NCBI GenBank assembly: GCA_015063285.1 | Contig: SUST01000001.1 | Location: 215,336-279,335 of the forward strand | Direction: 5' to 3' | Source of the DNA: Thermoplasmata archaeon | GTDB taxonomy: Archaea > Thermoplasmatota > Thermoplasmata > Methanomassiliicoccales > Methanomethylophilaceae | DNA length: 64,000 nucleotides | Shown here: positions 40,450-48,599 of the stretch, one piece after another | Layout: every line of letters begins with the position of its first letter | How positions within the stretch are numbered: the stretch's first letter is position 1 | Made by a program: the position numbers and the translations under genes | Notes under the pieces: model-generated | Told to the model about the DNA's origin: nothing | The model's database searches: none | Seen by the model: only the letters and a program-made list of their open reading frames with translations

Positions 40450-41547
40450 TCAGGGCCTCCTCCAGATCAGCAGATACGAACCCCCGATGACGATGCAGAC
40501 CATCGCCAATCCGGAAAGGAAGTATCCTGTCATCCCTACCTCGTCGTAATCGTCTATCGAAGGCACATCCCCCTCGAAGAGATCGGGGTACATGGCGCAA
40601 GCCATAGTCCAAAGGCCCTCTGAGCTCTTCAGGGTGTAGTTATTCCAAATGCTCTGCAGGGGCACCAGCTTCGCGCTGTCGCCGACCTGCGCGGTCAGCA
40701 TCTTGAGCTTATCCTGATCCGATACGATGGAATTGTCAACGAACACCAGACATCCGGGATGCTTGGATACCAGGTCGGTGATGTTGGCCTCGTATGTGCT
40801 GGCCTTCTGCGAGGGATCCACTGTGAATGCGTTCCCTCCAGCCTCGATTATCATCGATGTCGCCAGAGACCCTTTGTTCCCGACCTTGAAGACGTTCGCT
40901 GAGAACGTCACATAGAAAGCATTCTTCTGCACGGGCTTCTCGCGCTCGAGCGTGTCCTCCACATATTCCGTGACAAAACGCATATCGTCCACGGCCTTGA
41001 CGACCTTTCCGCTGCAGACCATGGAGACGGTCTCCGCAAAACCTATGATGTCGTCATACTCAGTGATATCGGACCACTGCATGATATTCCTGAACTTGTT
41101 CTCTTTCAGGTAAGGGACGATGTTATTGCGGTACGTCTCGGAGCCGGTTACGACCACTACATCATTCTCCCTGTCGAAGTTCCCGGATTCCGGATCCGCC
41201 ACATATATGATATCCTTCTTCAGCTGATCAATTCCGCTGGAGTAGATGTTCCCTCCTGCCAGAACCTTTCCTTCTGCGACCAGCTCCCTCAACCCGTCGA
41301 AGATCGGATCCTTGTTGTTGTAAGCATAGTTGTCGCATACGGAGATCTTCGTGAGCGAACCTATGCCGATCACAGTAGCTGTGATCCCCGTACCGACGGT
41401 GATTATCCTGTCCACCGGGTGGTCCAAGGTGAGGGTGTTCCCGATTCCATCGGTCACTATGATAGATGAGGCATCGGATTGATCATCCAACGACACTGCC
41501 GAGACCAGCAATACCGCCGCCATCAAGAGAGCGATGCCTACCTTCAT
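40450..41547 (-). CDS. ABC transporter substrate-binding protein (FecB/BtuF-type), membrane-anchored
   Basis: The 365-residue binding protein has a signal helix (residues 5-19) followed by SLDDQSDAS, then the two-lobe periplasmic-binding fold (ITVGTGITATVIGIGSL, a long helix, and VGDSAKLVPLQSIWNNY). Its C-terminal helix (YFLSGLAMVCIVIGGSYLLIW then RRP) anchors it to the cell surface, as usual in archaea. It is first in the operon. The start is ATG 41547; an AATATT-type TATA at about 41572-41580 is at leaderless distance, and a GTG at 41562 is in frame. The ligand cannot be told. Confidence 0.88.
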   Translation of the reverse strand: MKVGIALLMAAVLLVSAVSLDDQSDASSIIVTDGIGNTLTLDHPVDRIITVGTGITATVIGIGSLTKISVCDNYAYNNKDPIFDGLRELVAEGKVLAGGNIYSSGIDQLKKDIIYVADPESGNFDRENDVVVVTGSETYRNNIVPYLKENKFRNIMQWSDITEYDDIIGFAETVSMVCSGKVVKAVDDMRFVTEYVEDTLEREKPVQKNAFYVTFSANVFKVGNKGSLATSMIIEAGGNAFTVDPSQKASTYEANITDLVSKHPGCLVFVDNSIVSDQDKLKMLTAQVGDSAKLVPLQSIWNNYTLKSSEGLWTMACAMYPDLFEGDVPSIDDYDEVGMTGYFLSGLAMVCIVIGGSYLLIWRRP

Positions 41548-41585
41548 GATCGGTGGTAACACTATTCAGTAGAAAAATATTATTT

Positions 41586-42617
41586 TCAAGGGACCAGGTA
41601 GAGAACGTCGTCGATGACGACAGTCCTGACGGTCTCCCCGACCTCGTATCCCTCGGGGATCCTGAGATCTACGGTGGAATAGTTGTCGGGATGGAGTACC
41701 TGTATCTCCCCTGCGCCTGGACTGACGACGGTGGCCTCCTTCAGATCGTCTGCCTTCTCGTACAGCTTAATGTCCGGCATATCCGACTTCCTCACAGACC
41801 TCTCCCTGAAGTTCATGAGGTCCAGCACACGTCCTCCGCTCCCGGAGACACGAGTGAGCTTACAGTACCTGTTCTCGAATATCACGACATCCCCGACATG
41901 GTACTCCGGCAATCTGACCAGATAGGTGAGGCGGTACATGTCCTGCCCATCCGTGGTCTGACCGACGAGTTTCGGGGACTCCTTGGTCTCTGCGCAGAAC
42001 ACCTCCGAGAACTCCTTCGCCAGATTCTTTCCCAGAGAAATTGATGAGAGATAGACGTCGACACCTCCGGTGACGAGCTCCATCTTCGTGATGAACAGTG
42101 ATTTGTTGGTCGATACCGCCCTTGCGACATATTCCTCGGTGAAGGCCAGCGCCTCCTCCTTCTGCTCCGGTTTCAGACCTCCCTTGGCCCCCGTGCGTAT
42201 CTGGAGGATCGCCTCGTAATAGCTGCCCAGCTGTCTGGAGCACCTCTTGCAGACATTATTCTTGATACGGACGATCGTAGATGCCTTGTCCTGAGCGATG
42301 TAGCCCATGACGTCGCATTCGGTGTAGACGTTGACCACATACACATAGGGGTCTTGACATTCGTATTCGGTGCTGACCCCGACGACCTTCGCATCACGTA
42401 TGACGCTCAGGCTGTCCGCGGCCGCATCCTGGACCGCTTCCGTGAGCTCCTTCTTTACCCATCTGTCACCGAAAAGGAACTCCCCGCAGTTCGTACAGAC
42501 CTTCAGGTCCACATGGTGCGGGAGCTCGGTGAGCTTACGGCCGTCAAGCCAGCAGTCGATGCACATCCCGTTCAGGGATTCCTCGCAGTCGCGGCCGCAC
42601 TTGACGCAGAAGCTCAC
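41586..42617 (-). CDS. nmd3: NMD3-like ribosomal 60S/50S export-type adaptor (archaeal NMD3)
   Basis: The 343-residue protein has the N-terminal zinc modules of NMD3: FCVKCGRDC, GMCIDCW, VCTNCGEF and VCKRCSRQ, followed by a domain with EGQ-type beta core and the C-terminal OB-like part (YHVGDVVIFENRYCKLT). In archaea it probably binds the large ribosomal subunit and helps its maturation. It starts at GTG 42617, overlapping the DUF424 stop as GTGA. The order wHTH-MCM-DUF424-NMD3 suggests a replication/translation operon. Confidence 0.9.
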   Translation of the reverse strand: MSFCVKCGRDCEESLNGMCIDCWLDGRKLTELPHHVDLKVCTNCGEFLFGDRWVKKELTEAVQDAAADSLSVIRDAKVVGVSTEYECQDPYVYVVNVYTECDVMGYIAQDKASTIVRIKNNVCKRCSRQLGSYYEAILQIRTGAKGGLKPEQKEEALAFTEEYVARAVSTNKSLFITKMELVTGGVDVYLSSISLGKNLAKEFSEVFCAETKESPKLVGQTTDGQDMYRLTYLVRLPEYHVGDVVIFENRYCKLTRVSGSGGRVLDLMNFRERSVRKSDMPDIKLYEKADDLKEATVVSPGAGEIQVLHPDNYSTVDLRIPEGYEVGETVRTVVIDDVLYLVP

Positions 42618-42904
42618 AATAACACTACCTGAACGTGTTTGACGCCGTCGATCTCGATGACGTCCTCGGCGGAGGCGTATCCCTCCTCGATGGCTATCGC
42701 CACGACCTCGGATCCGACCAGATTCATGATGGAGACGTTCTTCATACGCTCCGCCATACCGGTCCTGTCCAGGACCTCTCCCTTGTAGAATATCTCGCTG
42801 ACATCCAGTCTGGCTGTGCCGTCCCTGAAGGACCTGCCCACCAGTTCCTCGTCGCATGCAGCAAGGATGGTGTCCCTCTCGTTCCTGTGGATCTTCGCGA
42901 ACAT
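42614..42904 (-). CDS. DUF424 family protein
   Basis: The 96-residue archaeal protein starts MFAKIHRNERDTILA and has the conserved DEELVGRSFRDGTARLDVSE and YKGEVLDR segments and AIEEGYASAEDVI. Function is not established. Its ATG follows the MCM stop by 4 nt and its stop overlaps the NMD3 GTG start by 4 nt, so it is a coupled member of the operon. Upstream frame residues are MCM shadow. Confidence 0.9.
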   Translation of the reverse strand: MFAKIHRNERDTILAACDEELVGRSFRDGTARLDVSEIFYKGEVLDRTGMAERMKNVSIMNLVGSEVVAIAIEEGYASAEDVIEIDGVKHVQVVLL

Positions 42905-42908
42905 GTTA

Positions 42909-44996
42909 TCAGGCCATCCTATAGATGCCTGAGGGACTCTTGAATATTTCCCCGCCGTCGTTGAGCGTCTTGAGCGTGCGCTCCACCTCGCTGGGCTGGA
43001 GTCCCTGACTTTCGGCATGGCGGATTATCTCCTCGGTGGTCAGACCGTCCGCTCCGAACTCCCTCAGGATTCCGCGCACTATGTCCAGCTTGTTGCGGTC
43101 CTTGGTGGAAACACCGCTGGCGATCTTGTCAATATCGTATGTTCCGTCACCGTTCCCTGCGATCCTGTTCAGATAGGCCTCGATGAGCTCCGCGGCATTG
43201 TTCGCATCCTGCTCGGTGACCGTGCGTGACAGACGCATCCTGGCAGATGCCTCGGAGAGACGGACATATCCCTCGAGCTGCCTGGCGGTGATGGGGACGG
43301 ACCCTCCGCTCCCTAGACCCCTGATCCTCAGGAAACTCTCCTGTATGATCCTCTGGGCATCCTCCGTCATGACGGGGACTATGCGCTTGGAGTACGCGAC
43401 GTACTTCCTCAGGGTCTCGATGTCGTACACTGGTTTCAGGATGTTCGTCCTGGTCATGATGTCGTTGATGTCGAGGTCCTCTATCTCCGTACCCTCAGGG
43501 AGCATCCTGGCCTCTCCTCTCCTCTGGGTGTCCAGGATATGTGAGGACAGCTGCTGGTCGTGCTTCTTATCGGGTTTGTCAGTGAGGATCTCTATCAGAT
43601 CGAAACGCGACACCAGAGGTGCGGGCAGGTCTATCTGGTCGTAGATGCTGGTCTCCTCCTCGAACCTTCCGTATTTGGGGTTGGCGGCTGCCAACATGGA
43701 GCATCTGCATTGGAGGGTTGCGTTGATTCCCGCCTTCGCGACGGATATCCTCTGGGCCTCCATCGCCTCGTGCAGCGACGACCTGTCCTGGTCCGTCATC
43801 TTATCCAACTCATCGATGCATGCCAAACCCTTATCGGCCAGGACGAGCGCACCCGCCTCCAACGTCCATCTTCCGTCTCCAAAGTCATCCCTTACCGCCG
43901 CTGCCGTCAATCCTGCCGCCGATGCGGACTTACCGGATGCGTAGATTCCTCTGGGAGCAAGACTGCTCATATACCTCAGGATCTGCGATTTGGCGACTCC
44001 GGGATCTCCGATCATGAGGATGTGGATGTCCCCTCTGAGATTCGTACCGTCGTCCATCTCCTTGTGGCATCCGCCGAAGAGCTGGAGTGCGATGGCCTTC
44101 TTCTGCTCCTCCATACCGAAGATGGAGGGCGCGATGGACTTGATGATGTTGTTGTAGAGGTTGGGGTCCTTGGACATGCTGATGATGTTCCTCTCGTCCT
44201 CCTCCGTGATCTGTATCTCGTCGTACTCGTGCTGCTCGAAATCGACGGATATGACATCGAGATAGGTCTCGAACACTGTGGACTTGTCCCTCTCGTACTT
44301 CTCGACCGAGCGAAGCACACCGTTGAGCGTGACGCTGTTACCCGCGGTGACGATTCCTGCGATGTCGTCCTCGACGTAACCGACCAGCCTCTCGGGCTGA
44401 GAACCTCCCCTGAGACCCTCAGGCCTCTCCTGTATCTCGATCTTCTGCGTATCGGTATAGGTGGACTGCTTCAGATCCTGTATGAAACGCGTCGCCTGCT
44501 TGTTGCAGCTCCCGTCGGGATTGTTGCACATGAGGGGTTCCTTGAGGATCATCCCCGTCTGCTCCATCCATATCTCCGAACCGCATCTGGCACATCTGAA
44601 AAGAGCGTATGTGATACGGGGCTTGACGGTGGTGACCTTCCTGACCAATCCCTCCACGGCTACTAGCCTTCCGAGATGGTCCGCCCTAAGATTCCTGATG
44701 TCGACCTTCGCGTCCCTCGGAAGGTTGAACAATCTCACGTTTATGCCGTGGCCGGGGCGGTCTATGTTGGGGACAAGGTCCATGACGGCCTTCCTTCCGA
44801 TCTCGAGGCACCTGTCGGGTTCTTCGAGGAGATACGATGCGAAGGAGATGTCGTACATGTTCACGTCGTCGTAATCGACGTTCACGCTCTTCTTCTGGGG
44901 ATAGTTATCGCTGATATCCGCTATCATAACACGGTACTTGTCGGATGAGAGCACCGTCTCCCATACCTTCGCTATCTCGCTGTCCTCGTATGTCAC
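42909..44996 (-). CDS. mcm: MCM replicative DNA helicase
   Basis: The 695-residue helicase is the hexameric replicative MCM. It has an N-terminal zinc finger (FRCARCG...MCNNPDGSC), the MCM ATPase core with Walker A GDPGVAKSQ, Walker B LACIDELDKM, arginine-finger region LVSRFD, and a C-terminal winged helix (GLTTEEIIRHAESQG). Start is GTG 44996, in a GTGA overlap with the upstream small gene's stop and behind a GGGGGGATT box. An upstream ATG at 45020 lies inside that gene. No intein is present. The gene is head of the MCM-DUF424-NMD3 coupled block. Confidence 0.95.
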   Translation of the reverse strand: MTYEDSEIAKVWETVLSSDKYRVMIADISDNYPQKKSVNVDYDDVNMYDISFASYLLEEPDRCLEIGRKAVMDLVPNIDRPGHGINVRLFNLPRDAKVDIRNLRADHLGRLVAVEGLVRKVTTVKPRITYALFRCARCGSEIWMEQTGMILKEPLMCNNPDGSCNKQATRFIQDLKQSTYTDTQKIEIQERPEGLRGGSQPERLVGYVEDDIAGIVTAGNSVTLNGVLRSVEKYERDKSTVFETYLDVISVDFEQHEYDEIQITEEDERNIISMSKDPNLYNNIIKSIAPSIFGMEEQKKAIALQLFGGCHKEMDDGTNLRGDIHILMIGDPGVAKSQILRYMSSLAPRGIYASGKSASAAGLTAAAVRDDFGDGRWTLEAGALVLADKGLACIDELDKMTDQDRSSLHEAMEAQRISVAKAGINATLQCRCSMLAAANPKYGRFEEETSIYDQIDLPAPLVSRFDLIEILTDKPDKKHDQQLSSHILDTQRRGEARMLPEGTEIEDLDINDIMTRTNILKPVYDIETLRKYVAYSKRIVPVMTEDAQRIIQESFLRIRGLGSGGSVPITARQLEGYVRLSEASARMRLSRTVTEQDANNAAELIEAYLNRIAGNGDGTYDIDKIASGVSTKDRNKLDIVRGILREFGADGLTTEEIIRHAESQGLQPSEVERTLKTLNDGGEIFKSPSGIYRMA

Positions 44997-45229
44997 TGCA
45001 ATCCCCCCTTTGAACGGCACTCGTCATCCACCCACCAGACCCATCCGCCGAGGTCCATGGAGATCTCTCCCTTCACGGTCCCTTCCTTGCGGTATTTGGA
45101 AAGGGTCTTGGCCAGATCGTCAGGGCAGCGGTAGCCGAATAGATTCTCGAGCCTTTCGCTGGCATCCCTGGTGGTAATCTTCTCGTTCCCCAGGGCTTCC
45201 CATATCATCTCTAGAGTGCTGTCGTTCAT
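44993..45229 (-). CDS. Small winged-helix-like protein, leader of MCM operon
   Basis: The 78-residue protein begins MNDSTLEMIWEALGNEK and looks like a winged helix (ITTRDASERLENLFGYR as recognition region; strand WVWWVDDE as wing). No named family recognised. A minus-strand TATA box ATCATATACT (forward 45255-45264) about 25 nt upstream predicts a leaderless start at 45229. The GTG of MCM overlaps its stop, so it is the first gene of the operon, perhaps regulatory or a helicase partner. Confidence 0.7.
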   Translation of the reverse strand: MNDSTLEMIWEALGNEKITTRDASERLENLFGYRCPDDLAKTLSKYRKEGTVKGEISMDLGGWVWWVDDECRSKGGLQ

Positions 45230-45424
45230 GCGCCCTTCGGAATACATCGCCGAAGTATATGATACGTTGTCTCCGACGTCGGAAAGGGTAACCTAAGAAT
45301 GCATCGGATGAGGTCGGAACACGCATTTTTCACACCGATTATTAACACTGTTAATAATTGTCATATTGACCGCAGTATCGGCCCTTTATATTCCGAAGAA
45401 CAACAACATGTGTCCGTGACTTCG
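45230..45424. promoter_or_regulatory. Divergent promoter region, MCM operon / Rpn nuclease
   Basis: Besides the MCM-operon TATA (45255-45264), the gap has an inverted AT-rich stretch TATTAACACTGTTAATA at 45340-45356 (perfect TATTAAC/GTTAATA arms) and a plus-strand TTTATATT box at 45386-45393, about 32 nt before the Rpn ATG. The inverted repeat is a candidate operator. Confidence 0.45.
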
Positions 45425-46408
45425 ATGGACAAAAACACGGAACACGACACGATTGACAAGAACGAGAACGAATTCGACGCGGCATTCAAATCGGTGATGC
45501 ACAGAACCGATATTCTGGCGAGACTCGTGAGGGACTGGATCCCCGAACTGAAGGACAAAGATCTGGACTACATCAAGGGATGCCTCTCGCCTGATGGGAT
45601 GGAGTACATCACCGGAAGGGAGACCGAGCTGAGGAACAGCCATATGGGCATGGTGAACGCCGACTGCATCTTCGACATCAGGTTCCCCTCGAAGGAGGAC
45701 AGGGTGGGGCTCATACTCGGTGTGGAAGGGCAGGGAAGGAGCAATCCCGGCTATCCGATTACGAACAGGGCCATGGTCTACGCCTCATACCTGCTCAGCG
45801 ACCAGAAGGACAAGGACTTCAGGAAACAGGAGTACGGGAAGGTGAAGAAGGTGTACGCGGTATGGATCATGCTGCATCCTAATGCGGACTACAGGAACAA
45901 AATAATCAGATACAAAATGAAAGGTGTGTGCGAATGGCCATCCGACACCGGGATCAGGATACCGGAGATGGATCTCGTCGATATACTGTTCGTGAACATA
46001 GGGAGCCCCGATTCGGAGGTCCCGAATGACATGCTGGGCATCCTCAACACCATATTCACAGACGAACTGGGGAAGAAGGAGCGCGAAAATCGTATCGCCG
46101 ACGCTTTTAAAATCAGAATCGACAATGAATTATCCGAAAGCCTGGAGAGGATAAGGATGAGCATGGGCAGCGATCTCAGAGAGGCCATCATCGAGGACAG
46201 GGTGGAGGAAGCAATCCAGAAAAGACTGGAAGCTGGGGAATTCTATACCGCTGAACAGATGGCTGAACAAAAGGAACTTCTGATCGAAAGCCATGCCGAG
46301 ACTGTAAGAAAACTGATCAACAAAGGGATGCCTATCGATGAAAGTCTTCAGATGATACCTTCCGACATCAGAGAGGAAGTTGAAAAGAGGATTACAGATT
46401 CCAATTGA
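45425..46408 (+). CDS. Rpn-type PD-(D/E)XK nuclease (recombination-promoting nuclease/putative transposase)
   Basis: The 327-residue protein has the Rpn N-terminal domain: DAAFKSVMHRTDILARLV, the acidic residue in NADCIFDIRF, then GVEGQGRSN (the E-x-Q/K half of the site) and YGKVKKVYAVWIMLHP. The C-terminal part is helical. An internal ATG at 46157 (codon 245), with GGAGAGG 6 nt upstream, could start an 83-residue C-terminal fragment MSMGSDLREAI. In E. coli, Rpn genes make such internal small proteins, which inhibit the nuclease. Two orphan copies of this same tail follow downstream. Start ATG 45425; longer frames start in the promoter. Confidence 0.85.
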   Translation: MDKNTEHDTIDKNENEFDAAFKSVMHRTDILARLVRDWIPELKDKDLDYIKGCLSPDGMEYITGRETELRNSHMGMVNADCIFDIRFPSKEDRVGLILGVEGQGRSNPGYPITNRAMVYASYLLSDQKDKDFRKQEYGKVKKVYAVWIMLHPNADYRNKIIRYKMKGVCEWPSDTGIRIPEMDLVDILFVNIGSPDSEVPNDMLGILNTIFTDELGKKERENRIADAFKIRIDNELSESLERIRMSMGSDLREAIIEDRVEEAIQKRLEAGEFYTAEQMAEQKELLIESHAETVRKLINKGMPIDESLQMIPSDIREEVEKRITDSN

Positions 46409-46445
46409 TCTTTTTTTGTTGTTTGCGAATAAGGAGCGAATAAGG

Positions 46446-46685
46446 ATGAGCATGGGCAGCGATCTCAGAGAGGCCATCATCGAGGACAGGGTGGAGGAAG
46501 CGATCCAGAAAAGAATAGAAGCTGGGGAATTCTATACCGCTGAACAAAAAAGAAAGGAACAAATTGAGAATGATATCGAAATCGTCAAAAAGATGATGGA
46601 TGACGGAATAGCCTTAGACAAGAGTCTTCAATACATCCCTGAAGAATACCAGGGCGAAGTCAGAAAAAGGATCATAAGCGAGTGA
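46446..46685 (+). CDS. Orphan Rpn C-terminal tail 1 (candidate inhibitor)
   Basis: The 79-residue protein starts MSMGSDLREAIIEDRVEE, as in the internal start of the nuclease, then diverges (EQKRKEQIENDIEIVKK). An AAGGAG box at 46431-46436, 9 nt before the ATG, supports separate translation. A T-run (46410-46417) after the nuclease stop may separate the messages. By analogy with the internal small Rpn proteins of E. coli it may bind and restrain the nuclease. The frame continues upstream to 46380 without meaning. Confidence 0.65.
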   Translation: MSMGSDLREAIIEDRVEEAIQKRIEAGEFYTAEQKRKEQIENDIEIVKKMMDDGIALDKSLQYIPEEYQGEVRKRIISE

Positions 46686-46710
46686 AAGAAGGAATCTGGA
46701 AAGTGATTAG

Positions 46711-46956
46711 ATGAGCATGGGCAGCGATCTCAGAGAGGCCATCATCGAGGACAGGGTGGAGGAAAAGATACAAAAGATGCTGGAATCCGGAGAGCTCTAT
46801 ACCGCTGAACAGATGTCTAAACAAAAGGAGCTTCTGATTGAAAGCAATGTTGAAATCGTCAAAAGAATGATTGCCGATGGATGGACTCTTGATAAAAGTA
46901 TTCAGATGATACCTTCCGATATTAGAGAAAAAGTTCGGTCAAGATTCAAGGAATGA
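46711..46956 (+). CDS. Orphan Rpn C-terminal tail 2 (candidate inhibitor)
   Basis: The 81-residue protein repeats MSMGSDLREAIIEDRVEE and then carries its own tail (KIQKMLESGELYTAEQMSKQ, NVEIVKRMIADGWTLDKS). It is 25 nt after tail 1. The upstream purine box (GGAATCTGGAAAG) is weaker than for tail 1. It is more like the nuclease's own tail than tail 1 is in the KELLIES segment, so the cassettes look shuffled. Confidence 0.62.
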   Translation: MSMGSDLREAIIEDRVEEKIQKMLESGELYTAEQMSKQKELLIESNVEIVKRMIADGWTLDKSIQMIPSDIREKVRSRFKE

Positions 46957-47046
46957 CAACCTGCGTCTGCGAATCTCACTTTTCGCAAAACGGCTATATA
47001 ACCGAGACGACGATAATTTTCCAATAGTCATCTGGAGGGGATGACG

Positions 47047-47592
47047 ATGAGACGTCTAGGAACTATGGATATAGTCACTGACAGACTGGTGCTTCGGCGT
47101 TTCCGCGAATCGGACACCGAACAGACCTACGAGAACTATGGCAAGGATGCTCTCGTGAACAGGTACATCAGTTTCAGTCCGTGCGAGACATTGGCAGGAA
47201 CATACGAGTTCATACGGCGCCATCTGTGGGAATACGACAACAATCTGGATTTCTACGGGTGGGCGATAACGCTCGACGGCGAAGTGATAGGGTCGATAGG
47301 ATTGTTCGATATCGACCACGAATCGGAATCCTGCGAGCTAGGTTACAGCGTTGGGAGCAAATGGTGGGGCAACGGATATGCAACAGAGGCCACTTCAGCT
47401 GTGGTGAAATTCGCGATAAACCGTCTTTTCGCTCACAGGGTCCAGGCTTCGCATCATCCTGAGAACGTAGCATCAAAAAGAGTGCTGGAGAAGATCGGGA
47501 TGAAGTTCGAGGGTGTGATGCGCGATGCGCAGCGCAATCCCAACGGGACGTTCAGCGATCTTTGGCTGTATGCGATACTGTCGAGCGACTGA
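47047..47592 (+). CDS. GNAT-family N-acetyltransferase (RimJ/RimL-like)
   Basis: The 181-residue GNAT protein has TDRLVLRRFRESD at the start, the central GWAITLDGEVIGSIGL strand, the acetyl-CoA loop GSKWWGNGYATEA and the HPENVASKRVLEKIGM C-terminal segment. RimL-type enzymes acetylate N-terminal amines of ribosomal proteins or small amines; the substrate is unknown. A GGAGGGG box at 47034-47040 sits 6 nt before ATG 47047, which is preferred over ATG 47041. Its 3' end overlaps the convergent Tsr3 gene by 120 nt. Confidence 0.88.
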   Translation: MRRLGTMDIVTDRLVLRRFRESDTEQTYENYGKDALVNRYISFSPCETLAGTYEFIRRHLWEYDNNLDFYGWAITLDGEVIGSIGLFDIDHESESCELGYSVGSKWWGNGYATEATSAVVKFAINRLFAHRVQASHHPENVASKRVLEKIGMKFEGVMRDAQRNPNGTFSDLWLYAILSSD

Positions 47593-48108
47593 TCGCTGTC
47601 TGGTCACGGCCTCGATATACTCGTTCTGTATGCGGACCACTTCGGTGCTGTCCTTTGCCTTGGAATAATCCTCGAGCATCTCGCCGTTCAGGCGCATGAA
47701 CTCCGGTGCCCAATTGAATCTCTCTAAGAACTGTGCGGCCTGCTCCTTCTCGCCCAGGATATACAAAGCGGCCATGACGGCCTCAGCGCTGTTCAGCTCC
47801 ATCGGACGGCCCCAGTTGATCGGATTGGATGCCAGCAGATACGGCAGTGCCCTCTCTTCCACATTCTTCAGCCTGGGGAACTCGTCGATGTTCGTCCATG
47901 TGAGGTCCATGACGACGAGCCCCTTCCTTGCGTGATGTATATCCGCCGGAGACATTGCCTTATCCGAAAATGGAGAGAGTACTATCGATCCCTTGGGGAT
48001 CGCCCAGAGGGTCTTGGCCTCCTTTCCGAGGCCGAACTTCATCATCCTCTTCGCGGTGCACTTCTTTGGGTCGCACTGACATTTGTCGTAGATGATCACC
48101 GGGATCAT
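47473..48108 (-). CDS. tsr3: Tsr3-type rRNA aminocarboxypropyltransferase (DUF367)
   Basis: The 211-residue protein begins MIPVIIYDKCQCDPKKCTAK with the family's Cys-rich N terminus, then IVLSPFSDKAMSPAD, GLVVMDLTW, LPYLLASNPINWGRP and EAVMAALYILG. Tsr3 transfers the aminocarboxypropyl group from SAM to a small-subunit rRNA pseudouridine derivative. The conserved part ends near residue 170 (NEYIEAVT); the last 40 residues are read from the antisense of the GNAT gene, so the natural stop has probably been lost. It follows a LMW-phosphatase-like gene with a 4-nt ATGA overlap. Confidence 0.85.
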   Translation of the reverse strand: MIPVIIYDKCQCDPKKCTAKRMMKFGLGKEAKTLWAIPKGSIVLSPFSDKAMSPADIHHARKGLVVMDLTWTNIDEFPRLKNVEERALPYLLASNPINWGRPMELNSAEAVMAALYILGEKEQAAQFLERFNWAPEFMRLNGEMLEDYSKAKDSTEVVRIQNEYIEAVTRQRSVARQYRIQPKIAERPVGIALRIAHHTLELHPDLLQHSF

Positions 48109-48590
48109 GCTGATACCAGTTTGGCAAGGTTCTCGGGATCCCTGAGGTTCTCCTTCACCCATTCCTTGACCTGATTGATGACCTCGACGTACTCGTCGTA
48201 GAGCTCGGCATCGTCGGTGGCGGTGAAATCCTTCCTCAGCTTCATGGGTGCGATAATCTGATGTCCCTGCCAGGGGGACTTCTTTGAGAACTCGTCGAAG
48301 ATCGGCTGCTCCAGATAGATGACGTAATCGTAGTTGTCGTCCTTGGGGAGATGCTCATCGTCCTTGAGGTCCTTGGCGATCTGCCTTCTCATGTCCTCCC
48401 CGTTCTGATACATCACGGAGATGAGGTCGCAGTCTATGATATCGTGCTCGAAACCGGCACTATAGACCTCGTATGTGTTGCTGTACATCTCGTTGGCGAA
48501 ATACTCGGCGACCTGCGAGACGTAATCGTTCTTCCTGTCGAGGAAGAGTATGCGCAATTTCTTGTCTAGCTTCTTACCGAACATCATCAT
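48105..48590 (-). CDS. LMW-phosphatase/ArsC-like fold protein lacking the catalytic Cys
   Basis: The 161-residue protein has the low-molecular-weight phosphatase layout: strand RILFLDRKN, then SQVAEYFANEM, then YEVYSAGFEHD and IIDCDLISVMYQNGE, and DYVIYLEQPIFDEFSK in the C-terminal part. The usual CX5R loop is replaced by D-R-K-N-D-Y-V-S, so no catalytic Cys is present there. It may be a regulator or binder. Several ATGs in a row lie at the start (48590, 48587, 48584). It sits between the YbjN protein and Tsr3 in one operon. Confidence 0.72.
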   Translation of the reverse strand: MMMFGKKLDKKLRILFLDRKNDYVSQVAEYFANEMYSNTYEVYSAGFEHDIIDCDLISVMYQNGEDMRRQIAKDLKDDEHLPKDDNYDYVIYLEQPIFDEFSKKSPWQGHQIIAPMKLRKDFTATDDAELYDEYVEVINQVKEWVKENLRDPENLAKLVSA

Positions 48591-48599
48591 CACCAGAAA

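Larger units (their letters stand above)
46157..46956 (+). repeat. Three tandem copies of the Rpn C-terminal tail cassette
   Basis: The same stretch starting ATGAGCATGGGCAGCGATC recurs at 46157, 46446 and 46711, near-identical for about 55 nt and then diverging. Copies 1 and 2 stay near-identical for about 108 nt (46151-46258 against 46440-46547). Copies 1 and 3 also share the KELLIES core. Copy 1 is the nuclease C terminus; 2 and 3 are free-standing. Differences are concentrated after the common head, mostly in codons that change protein sequence. Confidence 0.9.

Noticed and set aside
46157..46956. Assembly duplication explaining the three tails
   Set aside because: Copies differ in many codons after a shared head, and a second locus shows the same design, so simple misassembly is unlikely.
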